NCBI GenBank assembly: GCA_028290325.1
Contig: JAQGJY010000438.1
Coordinates: 1-16,457, forward strand
DNA length: 16,457 nt
DNA from: Tardiphaga sp.
GTDB lineage: Bacteria; Pseudomonadota; Alphaproteobacteria; Rhizobiales; Xanthobacteraceae
Direction of reading: 5' to 3'
The notes under the pieces are model-generated. The model did no database searches, had not been told where the DNA came from, and saw nothing but the letters and a program-made list of their open reading frames with translations. Of this stretch, positions 6,814 through 13,893 are shown in pieces. The position numbers and the translations under genes are program-made. The stretch's first letter is position 1. Each line of letters begins with the position of its first letter.

Positions 6814-7130
6814 GGCGTCACTCCCTGAGGCAGCCGAAGCGGCTGCATGATTCTTTGTTTTGGTTTTGAACGCAGAACAAATGCTCAGGTCATCACGCGA
6901 TCATTAGGACGCGATGATCTGCAAACCAAATGCTAGCACAATTGATCTGGCCGCCAAGTGGCAAGCGCGGGTGGCTCGCGAAAAAGTCACGAGCGTGCAG
7001 ATCGACACCTGTGCCGCGCGGCGCAACGTGCGACGCGGCGTTCGGGCGCGCAGCCTTGCATGCGAGTTATGGAACGGGGTACAGGCCAGCTGAGCATGGG
7101 CATTGGAATTGATGCCGGTGGGAGTTGTCG
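6814..7130. other. Divergent intergenic region with nested inverted repeats
   Basis: A 317-base gap between the PQQ-type dehydrogenase (leftward) and the small hypothetical gene (rightward). No gene is supported in it. It holds a leader hairpin gcagcc/ggctgc (6830-6846) next to the dehydrogenase ribosome binding site, and a nested palindrome at 6859-6930. The remainder (6931-7120) is GC-rich and holds nothing I recognise. Promoters for both flanking genes should lie here, but I cannot name clear -35/-10 boxes. Confidence 0.5.
6859..6930. promoter_or_regulatory. Nested palindromic structure upstream of the PQQ-type dehydrogenase
   Basis: Three nested pairs share one centre: tttggttt (6859-6866) with aaaccaaa (6923-6930), gcaga (6872-6876) with tctgc (6918-6922), and tcat..cgcg (6890-6899, two-base bulge) with cgcgatga (6910-6917). 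The short direct repeat caaatgct also occurs twice nearby. The local base composition is more AT-rich than the surroundings. It begins 46 bases before the dehydrogenase start. An operator or a structured leader are both possible. Confidence 0.4.
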
Positions 7131-7385
7131 ATGGCTGATGTCACCTACTACGTCGCGATGCCGTTCCTAATGGGCGACGATGGTCCTACACCGGGCGAGG
7201 CCATGGAATGCACGAGCGCCAATGCGGCGGTGATGCGCGCCGAGACGCTGGCTCGCAAGCCGGAGCACGTCGGCGCCGTGGCGTTCAGCCGAACCGGCGA
7301 CCCGATGCTGGGCGACTTCAACGACGCCGTTCTGATCCGAAAGTTTGGCGACGTGCCCAGCGATCTGAGCGGGTTCTCAAGCTAG
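7131..7385 (+). CDS. Small hypothetical protein (84 aa)
   Basis: I do not recognise a named domain. The 84-residue protein is soluble, with no signal peptide or membrane segment. It starts M-A-D-V-T-Y-Y-V-A-M-P-F, has an Ala-rich stretch at 26-38, and ends with D-A-V-L-I-R-K-F-G-D-V. The frame shows normal GC-rich codon usage, and GGAG at 7121-7124 precedes the ATG by 6 bases; an in-frame TTG at 7125 is less likely. Similar short proteins are, as far as I recall, common hypothetical genes in Bradyrhizobium. Its stop codon overlaps that of the convergent histidine kinase: the palindrome ctag at 7382-7385 supplies both. Function unknown. Confidence 0.7.
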   Translation: MADVTYYVAMPFLMGDDGPTPGEAMECTSANAAVMRAETLARKPEHVGAVAFSRTGDPMLGDFNDAVLIRKFGDVPSDLSGFSS

Positions 7386-8113
7386 GCGATCGCCCCGGTC
7401 GCTTCCTGCAACGAACTGAGCGGGATGTTCACGTCGCAGACCAATCCCGAAGGTTCAAATAGAAGGCGTGCTTCGCCTTGGAGCTGGCCTGGCAATGCCT
7501 GTTCGATGAAGCGGCTACCGAAACTTCGTTTTGTTGGAGGGACGACGACGGGTCCACCACTGTCTCGCCATTCGAGATGGAAACGTTGTTGCTCGAGATC
7601 CACCGACCACCAGATGCGGACCGATCCTTCGGGCACGGATAGGGCGCCGTATTTCAGCGCATTTGTGCTCAGCTCGTGGATCACCATCGAAAGCGCGACC
7701 GCAGGGCCGGACGAGACCGGAACGTTGTTGCCGGAGATGCTGAACTGCTCGAACCCCCGGGTCTGAAACGCTCTGATCGCGTTTTCGATTAACGTCCGGC
7801 AGCCCGCGCCGGTCCAACTTTCCTGAATGAGGAGATCGTGAGACACGCCGAGTGCGCTCAGCCGCTCGGCAATCGTCTTGGCAGCAGCCTCGATCGACGT
7901 TGCGTCGCGCAAACTTTGCGAGGCAATGGCCGAGGCAATCGCCAACATGTTTTTGACACGGTGATGAAGTTCGCCGATCAAGACGGTCTGCAGTTTTGCC
8001 GCTGCAATATGCGCGTTGGTTTCAACGCCCGCTTTGACGAGCAAATCACGAAGAGCATCATTCTCGTCCTCAACTTCCTTCAGCCGAGATTTCGGACTTG
8101 CTGGGGAATCCAT
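7382..8113 (-). CDS. Soluble HWE/HisKA_2-type sensor histidine kinase without an input domain
   Basis: A 243-residue kinase. Residues 8-35 look like a short coiled coil (L-K-E-V-E-D-E-N-D-A-L-R-D-L-L). The dimerisation/phosphoacceptor box G-E-L-H-H-R-V-K-N-M-L (47-57) gives His51 as the likely phosphorylated residue. The ATP-binding N-box is V-I-H-E-L-S-T-N-A-L-K-Y-G (144-156). E-W-R-D-S-G-G-P (181-188) is the HWE-family W-x-E position, here W-x-D. There is no PAS, GAF or membrane segment, so the signal must come through a partner or the coiled coil. GAGG (8122-8125) precedes the ATG by 8 bases. It is divergent from a lone receiver at 8259, its most likely partner. HWE kinases often feed general stress or light responses; that is not shown here. 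Confidence 0.9.
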   Translation of the reverse strand: MDSPASPKSRLKEVEDENDALRDLLVKAGVETNAHIAAAKLQTVLIGELHHRVKNMLAIASAIASQSLRDATSIEAAAKTIAERLSALGVSHDLLIQESWTGAGCRTLIENAIRAFQTRGFEQFSISGNNVPVSSGPAVALSMVIHELSTNALKYGALSVPEGSVRIWWSVDLEQQRFHLEWRDSGGPVVVPPTKRSFGSRFIEQALPGQLQGEARLLFEPSGLVCDVNIPLSSLQEATGAIA

Positions 8114-8258
8114 CTTTTAAACCTCGCGGCAACGGTGTTCGATGAGCTGGGCGACCGGAAAAAATTGAAACAGATTAGATTAAAATCAAGTCTGGGCGCG
8201 TGCCAAGCGGAACCGCAAGCTGTCAGGTTATTTGTCCTGCACAGTTAAGGACTGCCGC

Positions 8259-8618
8259 ATGGCGAGGCGCGAGATCGTATTGATCGTTGAAGACGAACCG
8301 CTGTTGCGGATGCTCGCAGCCGAGTCGATTGAGGCTGACGGCTACGAGGCCGTCGAAGCTGGTCATGCTGACGATGCGATATTGATCCTCGAATCGCGCC
8401 CGGACATCGACATCGTTTTCACGGATATCAACATGCCCGGCTCGATGGATGGCTTGAAATTGGCACATTATGTCCGCGACCGCTGGCCGCCGGTCAGGAT
8501 CATTACGACATCCGGACGCGCGCAGCTGACGGAAACAATGCTGCCGTTGAACAGTCAGTTCCTTCCCAAGCCCTACCAAGCGTCCGACCTTACGGCGGCT
8601 CTGCATCGGCTGGCTTAG
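8259..8618 (+). CDS. Single-domain response regulator (receiver only)
   Basis: A 119-residue CheY-like receiver with no output domain. The acidic pocket is E11-D12-E13, the phosphoacceptor is Asp56 in F-T-D-I-N-M-P-G, Thr84/Ser85 in I-I-T-T-S-G follow, and Lys104 is in F-L-P-K-P-Y. All key residues for phosphorylation are present. The ATG at 8259 is favoured by AAGG at 8247-8250, although the frame is open from a TTG at 8232. It lies 145 bases from the divergent HWE kinase, so it is probably that kinase's target or a phosphate sink. A close paralogue with the same D-R-W-P-P-V segment is at 10853. It lacks the F-A-T-G-x-Y motif of the Sphingomonas SdrG group. Confidence 0.92.
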   Translation: MARREIVLIVEDEPLLRMLAAESIEADGYEAVEAGHADDAILILESRPDIDIVFTDINMPGSMDGLKLAHYVRDRWPPVRIITTSGRAQLTETMLPLNSQFLPKPYQASDLTAALHRLA

Positions 8619-8634
8619 CTTCGCCCGTCTCGAG

Positions 8635-8701
8635 GCCTTAAACCGCGATTCGCGCGAACACCCCGAGAGGACTGAGCGACGTGACATATCGCGGTTCAGG
8701 C
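8635..8701. other. Long-looped inverted repeat between receiver gene and tRNA-Gly
   Basis: The arms aaccgcgat (8641-8649) and atcgcggtt (8688-8696) pair perfectly, and gcct (8635-8638) / aggc (8698-8701) extend the stem after a small bulge. The loop is 38 bases. It lies just after the receiver stop. There is no T-run, so it is not a classical terminator. Confidence 0.4.
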
Positions 8702-8789
8702 CGTTATGGCCGAAATCCCCGCGCTCGACCCCAGCTTGACCCGGAGCGTCATCTCGGACTGTCCAAAACCAAGCTAACGACTTGATAAT

Positions 8790-8864
<75 letters not shown>

Positions 8865-9093
8865 ATCCGAGATGTCCGCGACGATCACTCACCGCAGGGG
8901 CAGAGCTATGCCAAAAGCCGGCGGCGAATGCAACACCGCCTCGCGGCTTTCGCGCGGATGGCCAATGGAACCTTTCAGCCGATCCCGGCCGCCGCCACAA
9001 TTGCAAATCCGATCCGCGACCGCCATTTAGAGGCGTGATGTGGCTGTTGGCGCCGCGGACCCTATTTCACGTGAGAACTTTCATGAGGACGCT

Positions 9094-10014
9094 GTGACGA
9101 TCATCGAGCAGGGCAATCCACCGGCGTCTCCGACGCCCTCCGATCTCATCAAGGACACGACGACCCACACATTCGTGGTCGACGTGATCGAGGATTCCAA
9201 GCGCCAGCCGGTGCTGGTCGATCTGTGGTCGCCGCGAAGCCCGCAGAGCATGCAGTTCACGCCGGTCCTCGAAAAGGCGGTTCGCGCCGCCGGCGGCAAA
9301 GTGAGACTGGCCAAACTGAATGCTGATCTGTATCCCGACATCCCGCGCCAGATGGGCATCCAGTCGATCCCGGCCGTGATCGCCTTCGTGAACGGCCAGC
9401 CGGCCGACGGCTTCATGGGCGCCGTGCCGGAATCCCAGATCACGGCCTTCATCGACAAGCTAACCGCTGGGATGCCGGGTGGCGCGCCCACGGTGGCGGA
9501 TCTGTTGAAGGAAGCCGAGGCGACAATGGCCGAGGGCGATGCCGAGACCACGGCCGCGATCTACGCCGAAATCCTGTCGCTCGAGGCCGGCAACATCCCG
9601 GCGCTGGCCGGCCTGGCGCGGATCTACGCGGAGAGCGGCGCGTTCGAGCAGGCCAAGCAGACGCTGTCGCTGGTGCCCGAGGCAAAGCGCGAAGATGCCG
9701 CCGTCAAGGCGGTGCAGTCGATCATCGATCTGGCCGAACAAGCGCAGGCGCTCGGACCCGTCGCCGACCTCGAACAAAAGGTCGCGGCCGATCCGCTCGA
9801 TCATCAGGCGCGCTTCGATCTCGCCACCGCGCTCAATGCGGGCGGGCAGCGCGCCGAGGCGACCACGCATCTGCTGGAGATCGTCAAGCGCGACCGCAAA
9901 TGGAACGACGACGGCGCGCGCAAGCTGCTGGTGCAATTGTTCGAGGCATGGGGCCCGACCGACGAGGCCACGATCGACGGTCGCCGCCGGCTCTCGACGA
10001 TTCTGTTTTCCTGA
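9094..10014 (+). CDS. cnoX: CnoX/YbbN-like thioredoxin-fold TPR co-chaperone, cysteine-free
   Basis: A 306-residue cytoplasmic protein: a thioredoxin fold (about 20-125, cis-Pro93 in Q-S-I-P-A-V) followed by TPR-like helices (about 135-300). This architecture belongs to CnoX (YbbN), a holdase and GroEL/DnaK co-chaperone. Where thioredoxin has W-C-G-P-C, this protein has W-S-P-R-S-P-Q-S (45-52), with Ser49 and Ser52 in place of both cysteines. No cysteine occurs anywhere in the protein, so it cannot be a disulfide reductase. The GTG at 9094 is chosen because T-I-I-E-Q begins the usual alphaproteobacterial N-terminus and GAGGA precedes it (9085-9089). A GTG at 9040 is possible. The Lon-domain gene follows after 19 bases, probably in one operon. 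Confidence 0.9.
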   Translation: MTIIEQGNPPASPTPSDLIKDTTTHTFVVDVIEDSKRQPVLVDLWSPRSPQSMQFTPVLEKAVRAAGGKVRLAKLNADLYPDIPRQMGIQSIPAVIAFVNGQPADGFMGAVPESQITAFIDKLTAGMPGGAPTVADLLKEAEATMAEGDAETTAAIYAEILSLEAGNIPALAGLARIYAESGAFEQAKQTLSLVPEAKREDAAVKAVQSIIDLAEQAQALGPVADLEQKVAADPLDHQARFDLATALNAGGQRAEATTHLLEIVKRDRKWNDDGARKLLVQLFEAWGPTDEATIDGRRRLSTILFS

Positions 10015-10033
10015 ACCAAGAGGCCGGACCCGC

Positions 10034-10708
10034 ATGCCGATCAATGCCGATTATCGCGGACCGGGCGAACTGCCCCAGATCATTCCGGTGTTCCCGCTGC
10101 CCGGCGCTCTGCTGTTACCGCGCGGTCAGATGCCGCTCAATATTTTCGAGCCGCGTTATCTTGCGATGATCGACGACGCCCTGCGCGACGGTCATCGGCT
10201 GGTCGGCATGATCCAGCCTGACGTCGCGCATTCCGACAATGCCGACAAGCCGAAGCTGTTCAGTGTCGGTTGCGTCGGCCGCATCACCCAGTTCGCGGAA
10301 GCAGGCGATGGCCGCTACATTCTCGAACTGACCGGCGTGTCGCGCTTCAAGGTGGTGGCGGAGCAGTCGGTGCTGACGCAATATCGGCAGTGCCAGGTGG
10401 ACTACTTCCCGTTCATCGACGATTTCACCGCGCGCAAGGGTGAGGACGAGGTCGATCGCGAGGCGCTGATCGAGGTGCTGCGCGATTTCCTGAAAGCCAA
10501 TAATCTGAAGGTCGATTGGGACGGCGTCGAGAGCGCGCCGAACGAAGCGCTGGTCAATGCGCTGGCGATGATGTCGCCTTACGGTCCGCCGGAAAAGCAG
10601 GCGATGCTGGAAGCGCCCGATCTCAAAACCCGCGCCGAGATATTGATCGCCGTCACCGAAATGGACTTGGCCAAGAAACGCACCAGCGGCGATCCCGGGC
10701 TGCAATAG
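10034..10708 (+). CDS. LON peptidase substrate-binding domain protein
   Basis: A 224-residue protein with only the N-terminal Lon domain (PF02190-like). It begins with I-I-P-V-F-P-L-P-G-A-L-L-L-P (16-29), then P-L-N-I-F-E-P-R-Y-L-A-M-I (34-46), and has G-V-S-R-F (101-105). There is no AAA+ module or Ser-Lys protease domain, so it is a free-standing Lon-like domain, common in proteobacteria and of uncertain role (substrate recognition or adaptor). The ATG follows a GAGG site by about 10 bases. It directly follows the CnoX-like gene (19 bases), so a shared role in protein quality control is a reasonable inference. A terminator-like hairpin follows. Confidence 0.93.
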   Translation: MPINADYRGPGELPQIIPVFPLPGALLLPRGQMPLNIFEPRYLAMIDDALRDGHRLVGMIQPDVAHSDNADKPKLFSVGCVGRITQFAEAGDGRYILELTGVSRFKVVAEQSVLTQYRQCQVDYFPFIDDFTARKGEDEVDREALIEVLRDFLKANNLKVDWDGVESAPNEALVNALAMMSPYGPPEKQAMLEAPDLKTRAEILIAVTEMDLAKKRTSGDPGLQ

Positions 10709-10729
10709 CGGAGGTCTCGCTCGGATCCC

Positions 10730-10749
10730 CCCGCCTGCGCGGGTTTATT
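10730..10749 (+). terminator. Short intrinsic terminator candidate after the Lon-domain gene
   Basis: A 5-bp GC stem, cccgc (10730-10734) and gcggg (10739-10743), around the loop CTGC is followed by TTTATT. It lies 22 bases after the Lon-domain stop. The stem is short, so termination would be partial at best. Confidence 0.45.
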
Positions 10750-10852
10750 CGGTCCGCGCCGGATCGATTGTACCTTGAGATACGTTGGCTTCCGGACAGA
10801 GCAATTGTCTGTGTCTGTTTATTTCGCCGCGCGGCGAAGGGGAGCCTCTCTG

Positions 10853-11239
10853 ATGTCGGCTGACATATCGACGCATCCGCTGATTCTGATCGTCGAGGAC
10901 GACGACGTGACGCGCATGGATGCCGCCGTCATGATTCGCGAGGCCGGCTACGACGTGCTCGAGGCGACAAATGCCGATCAGGCGATCGCGTTGCTGGAAT
11001 CCGATCTGCCCATCGCCGTGATGTTCACCGATATCGAGATGCCGGGATCGATCGGCGGGCAACGCCTGGCGCATGCGGTGCGCGATCGCTGGCCGCCGGT
11101 GCATATTGTCGCGACCTCCGGCCATTTCGATCTGCAATCCTTCGGTGTTCTGCCGGACGGCGTTCGATTTTTGCCGAAGCCCTATCTGCACGCCGCCGTC
11201 ACTCGCACGTTGAGCGAGGTGCTGTCGCGCGCCGCGTGA
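10853..11239 (+). CDS. Single-domain response regulator, paralogue of the 8259 receiver
   Basis: A 128-residue receiver-only protein. The acidic pocket is E15-D16-D17, the phosphoacceptor is Asp60 in F-T-D-I-E-M-P-G-S, Thr88/Ser89 are in A-T-S-G, and Lys109 is in F-L-P-K-P-Y. The D-R-W-P-P-V segment (78-83) and the L-A-H-x-V-R-D run match the receiver at 8259, so the two are paralogues about 2.6 kb apart. AAGGGGAG (10837-10844) lies 8 bases before the ATG. No kinase is adjacent: it may take phosphate from the HWE kinase at 7382-8113 or from a distant kinase. It has no DNA-binding or enzymatic output. Confidence 0.92.
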   Translation: MSADISTHPLILIVEDDDVTRMDAAVMIREAGYDVLEATNADQAIALLESDLPIAVMFTDIEMPGSIGGQRLAHAVRDRWPPVHIVATSGHFDLQSFGVLPDGVRFLPKPYLHAAVTRTLSEVLSRAA

Positions 11240-11292
11240 TGTGTTCCGCGCCGATTCATGCGATAGGCAGTCTCCCGTGATCGGAGACCGCC

Positions 11293-11493
11293 ATGACGAC
11301 CCCCGCAAACCCCCGCGCCGAGACCGGCGTCGATTCCAAATTATTGGAAATTCTCGTGTGTCCGCTGACCAAAGGGCCGCTGGAGTATGACGACGCCCGA
11401 CAGGAACTGATTTCGCGCAAGGCGAAGCTGGCCTATCCAATCCGCGACGGCATCCCGATCATGCTGCCGGAAGAAGCCCGGGCGATCGACTGA
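11293..11493 (+). CDS. Trm112 family / UPF0434 small protein
   Basis: A 66-residue protein with the Trm112-like core: L-L-E-I-L-V-C-P-L-T-K-G-P-L (17-30), then L-I-S-R-K-A-K-L-A-Y-P-I-R-D-G-I-P-I-M-L (39-58). This is the YcaR/UPF0434 family. In eukaryotes and archaea Trm112 activates methyltransferases; the bacterial short form has no firmly assigned role. Only one cysteine (Cys23) is present, so the full zinc site of eukaryotic Trm112 is absent, as is usual for the short bacterial form. GGAG (11283-11286) precedes the ATG by 6 bases. It is convergent with the UbiH-family gene. Confidence 0.92.
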   Translation: MTTPANPRAETGVDSKLLEILVCPLTKGPLEYDDARQELISRKAKLAYPIRDGIPIMLPEEARAID

Positions 11494-11532
11494 CGCTGAC
11501 CGCAACGGATGCGAACGCGGCCGTCACGCCGG

Positions 11533-11558
11533 GAAGGCGGCGACGCCCATCCGCCTTC
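11533..11558. terminator. Possible bidirectional terminator between Trm112-like and UbiH-family genes
   Basis: gaaggcgg (11533-11540) and ccgccttc (11551-11558) are a perfect 8-bp inverted repeat with a 10-base loop. An outer cgtcac/gtgacg pair (about 11523-11582) may enlarge the structure. It sits midway in the 108-base convergent gap. No strong T-run follows on either strand. Confidence 0.4.
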
Positions 11559-11601
11559 GCGACGGGGATGCGACGGTGGTGACGCGACGTTGCGGCGTGA
11601 G

Positions 11602-12819
11602 TTACAGCGCCTCACCCTTCAGCAATTTCGGCATCTGCCCGCTGAGGCCGGCCGCCTGCCGGATGAAGGCGTTCTTCAGCGGCGGCAGCCGATCGACGAG
11701 ACCAAGTCCGAGATCGCGGATGCCGCGCAACATCGACGACTCGTTGGAGAACAACAGGTTCAGCGCATTGGTCGCGACGCCCATCGCCATGGTGTCGAAC
11801 CGCCGCCACTGTTGATAGCGCGCCAGCACATCGGCCTGCCCGGGATCGATGCCGAGACGCATCGCATCGACGACGACTTCGGCCAGCGCCGCGACATCCT
11901 TCAAGCCCAGATTGAGTCCTTGCCCGGCGATCGGATGGATCACATGCGCGGAATCGCCGACCAGCGCCAGACGATCCGCGATGAAGGAGCGCGCGACGAA
12001 GTAGCCGAGCGGAAATGATTTCGGTTTATCGAGCGGCGTGATCTCGCCGAGATGCAGGCCGAAACGGCGTTCGAGTTCGGCATGAAAGTCAGCCTGGTCG
12101 AGCGCGACGATGCGGGCGGCTTCGGCGCGGCTTTCGGTCCACACCAACGAGGACCGCTGGCCGGTCAAAGGCAGGATCGCGAACGGCCCGGCGGGCAGAA
12201 AGTGCTCTTCGGCGCGGCCGTGGTGATCACGCTCATGGCCGACGCTGACGACGATGCCGGTTTGGTCGTAATCCCAGCCATGCGTCGGGATGCCGGCCCG
12301 CTCGCGCAGTTTCGAGCGTGCGCCGTCGGCCGCGACCAGCAGGCTCGCATCGATGGTGCTGCCGTCGCCGAGGGTCACACCGATGCCGGTGGGACGCGCG
12401 TCGTAACGCGCCACCGTCGTCGCGCGCAGATCGATGCCGTCGGCCTCGCAGCGCGCGATCAAGGCGTCGAGCAGATAGCGGTTCTCGATCATATGCGCGA
12501 ACGGCTCGCCCGGCGCGACGTCGCCGCCGAAGGTGAGAAAGATCGGCCGTGTCGCGTCGTCGAGTCGCGAGTCGGTGACGGTCATGTCGAGGATCGGCTG
12601 GGTGTGACCGACGACGTCATTCCAGACGCCGAGCGTCTCGAACAAGCGGCGGCAGGCCGCGACGATCGCGGTGGCGCGCGGATCGCGGCTCGGCCGCATC
12701 GCCAATGCCGGATCGGCGACGACGATCGGCAGATCGGGGCCGAGGCCCTGCCGCAGGGCCAGCGCCAATGCGAGTCCCGCGAATGCGCCGCCGCCGATCA
12801 CGATGCTTTGGTGTGTCAT
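11602..12819 (-). CDS. UbiH/UbiF/COQ6-family FAD-dependent monooxygenase (probable ubiquinone ring hydroxylase)
   Basis: A 405-residue flavoprotein. The N-terminal dinucleotide motif is I-G-G-G-A-F-A-G-L (8-16). The second FAD motif D-G-A-R-S is at 165-169, and the ribityl-binding G-D-S-A-H-V-I-H-P-I-A-G-Q-G-L-N-L-G is at 288-305. That last block is diagnostic for the UbiH/UbiF/VisC/COQ6 family, which hydroxylates the aromatic ring of ubiquinone precursors. Which ring position cannot be told from this sequence, so no symbol is given. The start at 12819 is chosen because the Rossmann strand begins right after it (MTHQSIVIGG); the open frame upstream has no family similarity. It is divergent from tesB, with 115 bases between the starts. 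It should act as a peripheral membrane or cytoplasmic enzyme. Confidence 0.92.
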   Translation of the reverse strand: MTHQSIVIGGGAFAGLALALALRQGLGPDLPIVVADPALAMRPSRDPRATAIVAACRRLFETLGVWNDVVGHTQPILDMTVTDSRLDDATRPIFLTFGGDVAPGEPFAHMIENRYLLDALIARCEADGIDLRATTVARYDARPTGIGVTLGDGSTIDASLLVAADGARSKLRERAGIPTHGWDYDQTGIVVSVGHERDHHGRAEEHFLPAGPFAILPLTGQRSSLVWTESRAEAARIVALDQADFHAELERRFGLHLGEITPLDKPKSFPLGYFVARSFIADRLALVGDSAHVIHPIAGQGLNLGLKDVAALAEVVVDAMRLGIDPGQADVLARYQQWRRFDTMAMGVATNALNLLFSNESSMLRGIRDLGLGLVDRLPPLKNAFIRQAAGLSGQMPKLLKGEAL

Positions 12820-12934
12820 GCTGATCCCAGTCTCTTGCACCAGGAGTATAGGTGGGCGAAACAGGTTCCCCAAGTGCGCAAGATGCACCTCAGGGTGGCG
12901 CCGCCACGCGTCGATGCTCGAACGAAAGCCGACA

Positions 12935-13816
12935 ATGTCCAAAAGCCTGATCGACCTGATTTCCATTCTCGATATCGAGCCGCTCGAACAGAATCTGTTT
13001 CGCGGCGTCAGCCCGAAAACCCGCTGGCAGCGCGTGTTCGGCGGGCAGGTGATCGGGCAGGCGATGGTCGCGGCGGTCCGCACCGTCGAGGGCGAAGGTC
13101 GCATGCCGCATTCGCTGCACTGCTATTTCATCCTGCCCGGCGATCCCGCCATCCCGATCATCTATGAGGTCGAGCGGCTGCGTGACGGCAAGAGCTATTC
13201 GACCCGCCGGGTCACCGCGATCCAGCATGGTCGCGCGATCTTCTCGATCATGGTCTCGTTCCATGTCGAGGAGGAGAACTCGATCGATCATCAGGATCCG
13301 ATGCCCGATGTGCCGGGGCCGGACCAGCTCTCGGCCGAGGAAGTCGCCAAGCAGCCGATGTTCAAGGACATGCCGGATTTCATCCGGCGCTATTATGAGT
13401 CGGACCGGCCGATCGAAATGCGCCCCGTTGAAATCGGCCGCTATTTCGGCGAGAAAATTCCGAATGGGCGACTGCATTTGTGGATGCGAACCGCGGCCAA
13501 GCTGCCCGACGATCCGGCATTGCATATGTGCGCCCTGGCCTATGCGTCGGATTTTTCGCTGCTCGACGCGGCGATGGCGCGGTCCGGCCGCACGCTCCAC
13601 GACAAGCGCATGATGCCGGCCAGCCTCGACCATGCGATGTGGTTTCACCGCCCGTTCCGGGCCGACGAATGGCTTTTGTATTGTCAGGACTCACCCAGCG
13701 CCCTGGGTGGCCGGGGCCTGACCCGTGGTATGATCTACAAGCAGGACGGCACGCTGGTGGCGTCGGTGGCGCAGGAAGGCTCGATCCGCGAGCGCCGCGA
13801 GGCCCCGACGGACTGA
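12935..13816 (+). CDS. tesB: Acyl-CoA thioesterase II
   Basis: TesB hydrolyses medium- and long-chain acyl-CoA to free fatty acid and CoA. The 293-residue protein has the double hot-dog layout: R-V-F-G-G-Q-V-I-G-Q-A (33-43) and S-L-H-C-Y-F-I-L-P-G-D (60-70) in the first half, and Y-A-S-D-F-S-L-L (203-210) and S-L-D-H-A-M-W-F-H-R (230-239) in the second. Asp206, Ser230 and Gln280 (V-A-Q-E-G) occupy the positions of the catalytic triad of E. coli TesB. The ATG at 12935 gives the usual M-S-K-S-L-I-D-L start; ATG 12914 is in frame but lacks a ribosome binding site. It precedes the PII gene by 77 bases. Confidence 0.95.
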   Translation: MSKSLIDLISILDIEPLEQNLFRGVSPKTRWQRVFGGQVIGQAMVAAVRTVEGEGRMPHSLHCYFILPGDPAIPIIYEVERLRDGKSYSTRRVTAIQHGRAIFSIMVSFHVEEENSIDHQDPMPDVPGPDQLSAEEVAKQPMFKDMPDFIRRYYESDRPIEMRPVEIGRYFGEKIPNGRLHLWMRTAAKLPDDPALHMCALAYASDFSLLDAAMARSGRTLHDKRMMPASLDHAMWFHRPFRADEWLLYCQDSPSALGGRGLTRGMIYKQDGTLVASVAQEGSIRERREAPTD

Positions 13817-13893
13817 AGCCAGGCCTTTTGCGCCCCTCCCCAAAATCGCGCATAAGCACTCAGCGATACTCGACCCGGTAGAAGGCACGTCCC

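Noticed and set aside
5737..6828. Long plus-strand frame opposite the PQQ-type dehydrogenase
   Set aside because: It mirrors a well-supported gene with signal peptide and family motifs, and has no recognisable domain of its own.
8259..8618. Membership of the FATGUY group of single-domain regulators tied to the general stress response
   Set aside because: The beta-4 segment reads I-I-T-T-S-G and in the paralogue A-T-S-G, not F-A-T-G-x-Y.
12671..12934. N-terminal extension of TesB
   Set aside because: It overlaps the divergent UbiH-family gene, and the standard TesB N-terminus begins at 12935.
12052..13167. Long open frame on the plus strand across the UbiH-family gene
   Set aside because: It is antisense to a clear flavoprotein, shows no domain, and is explained by high GC content.
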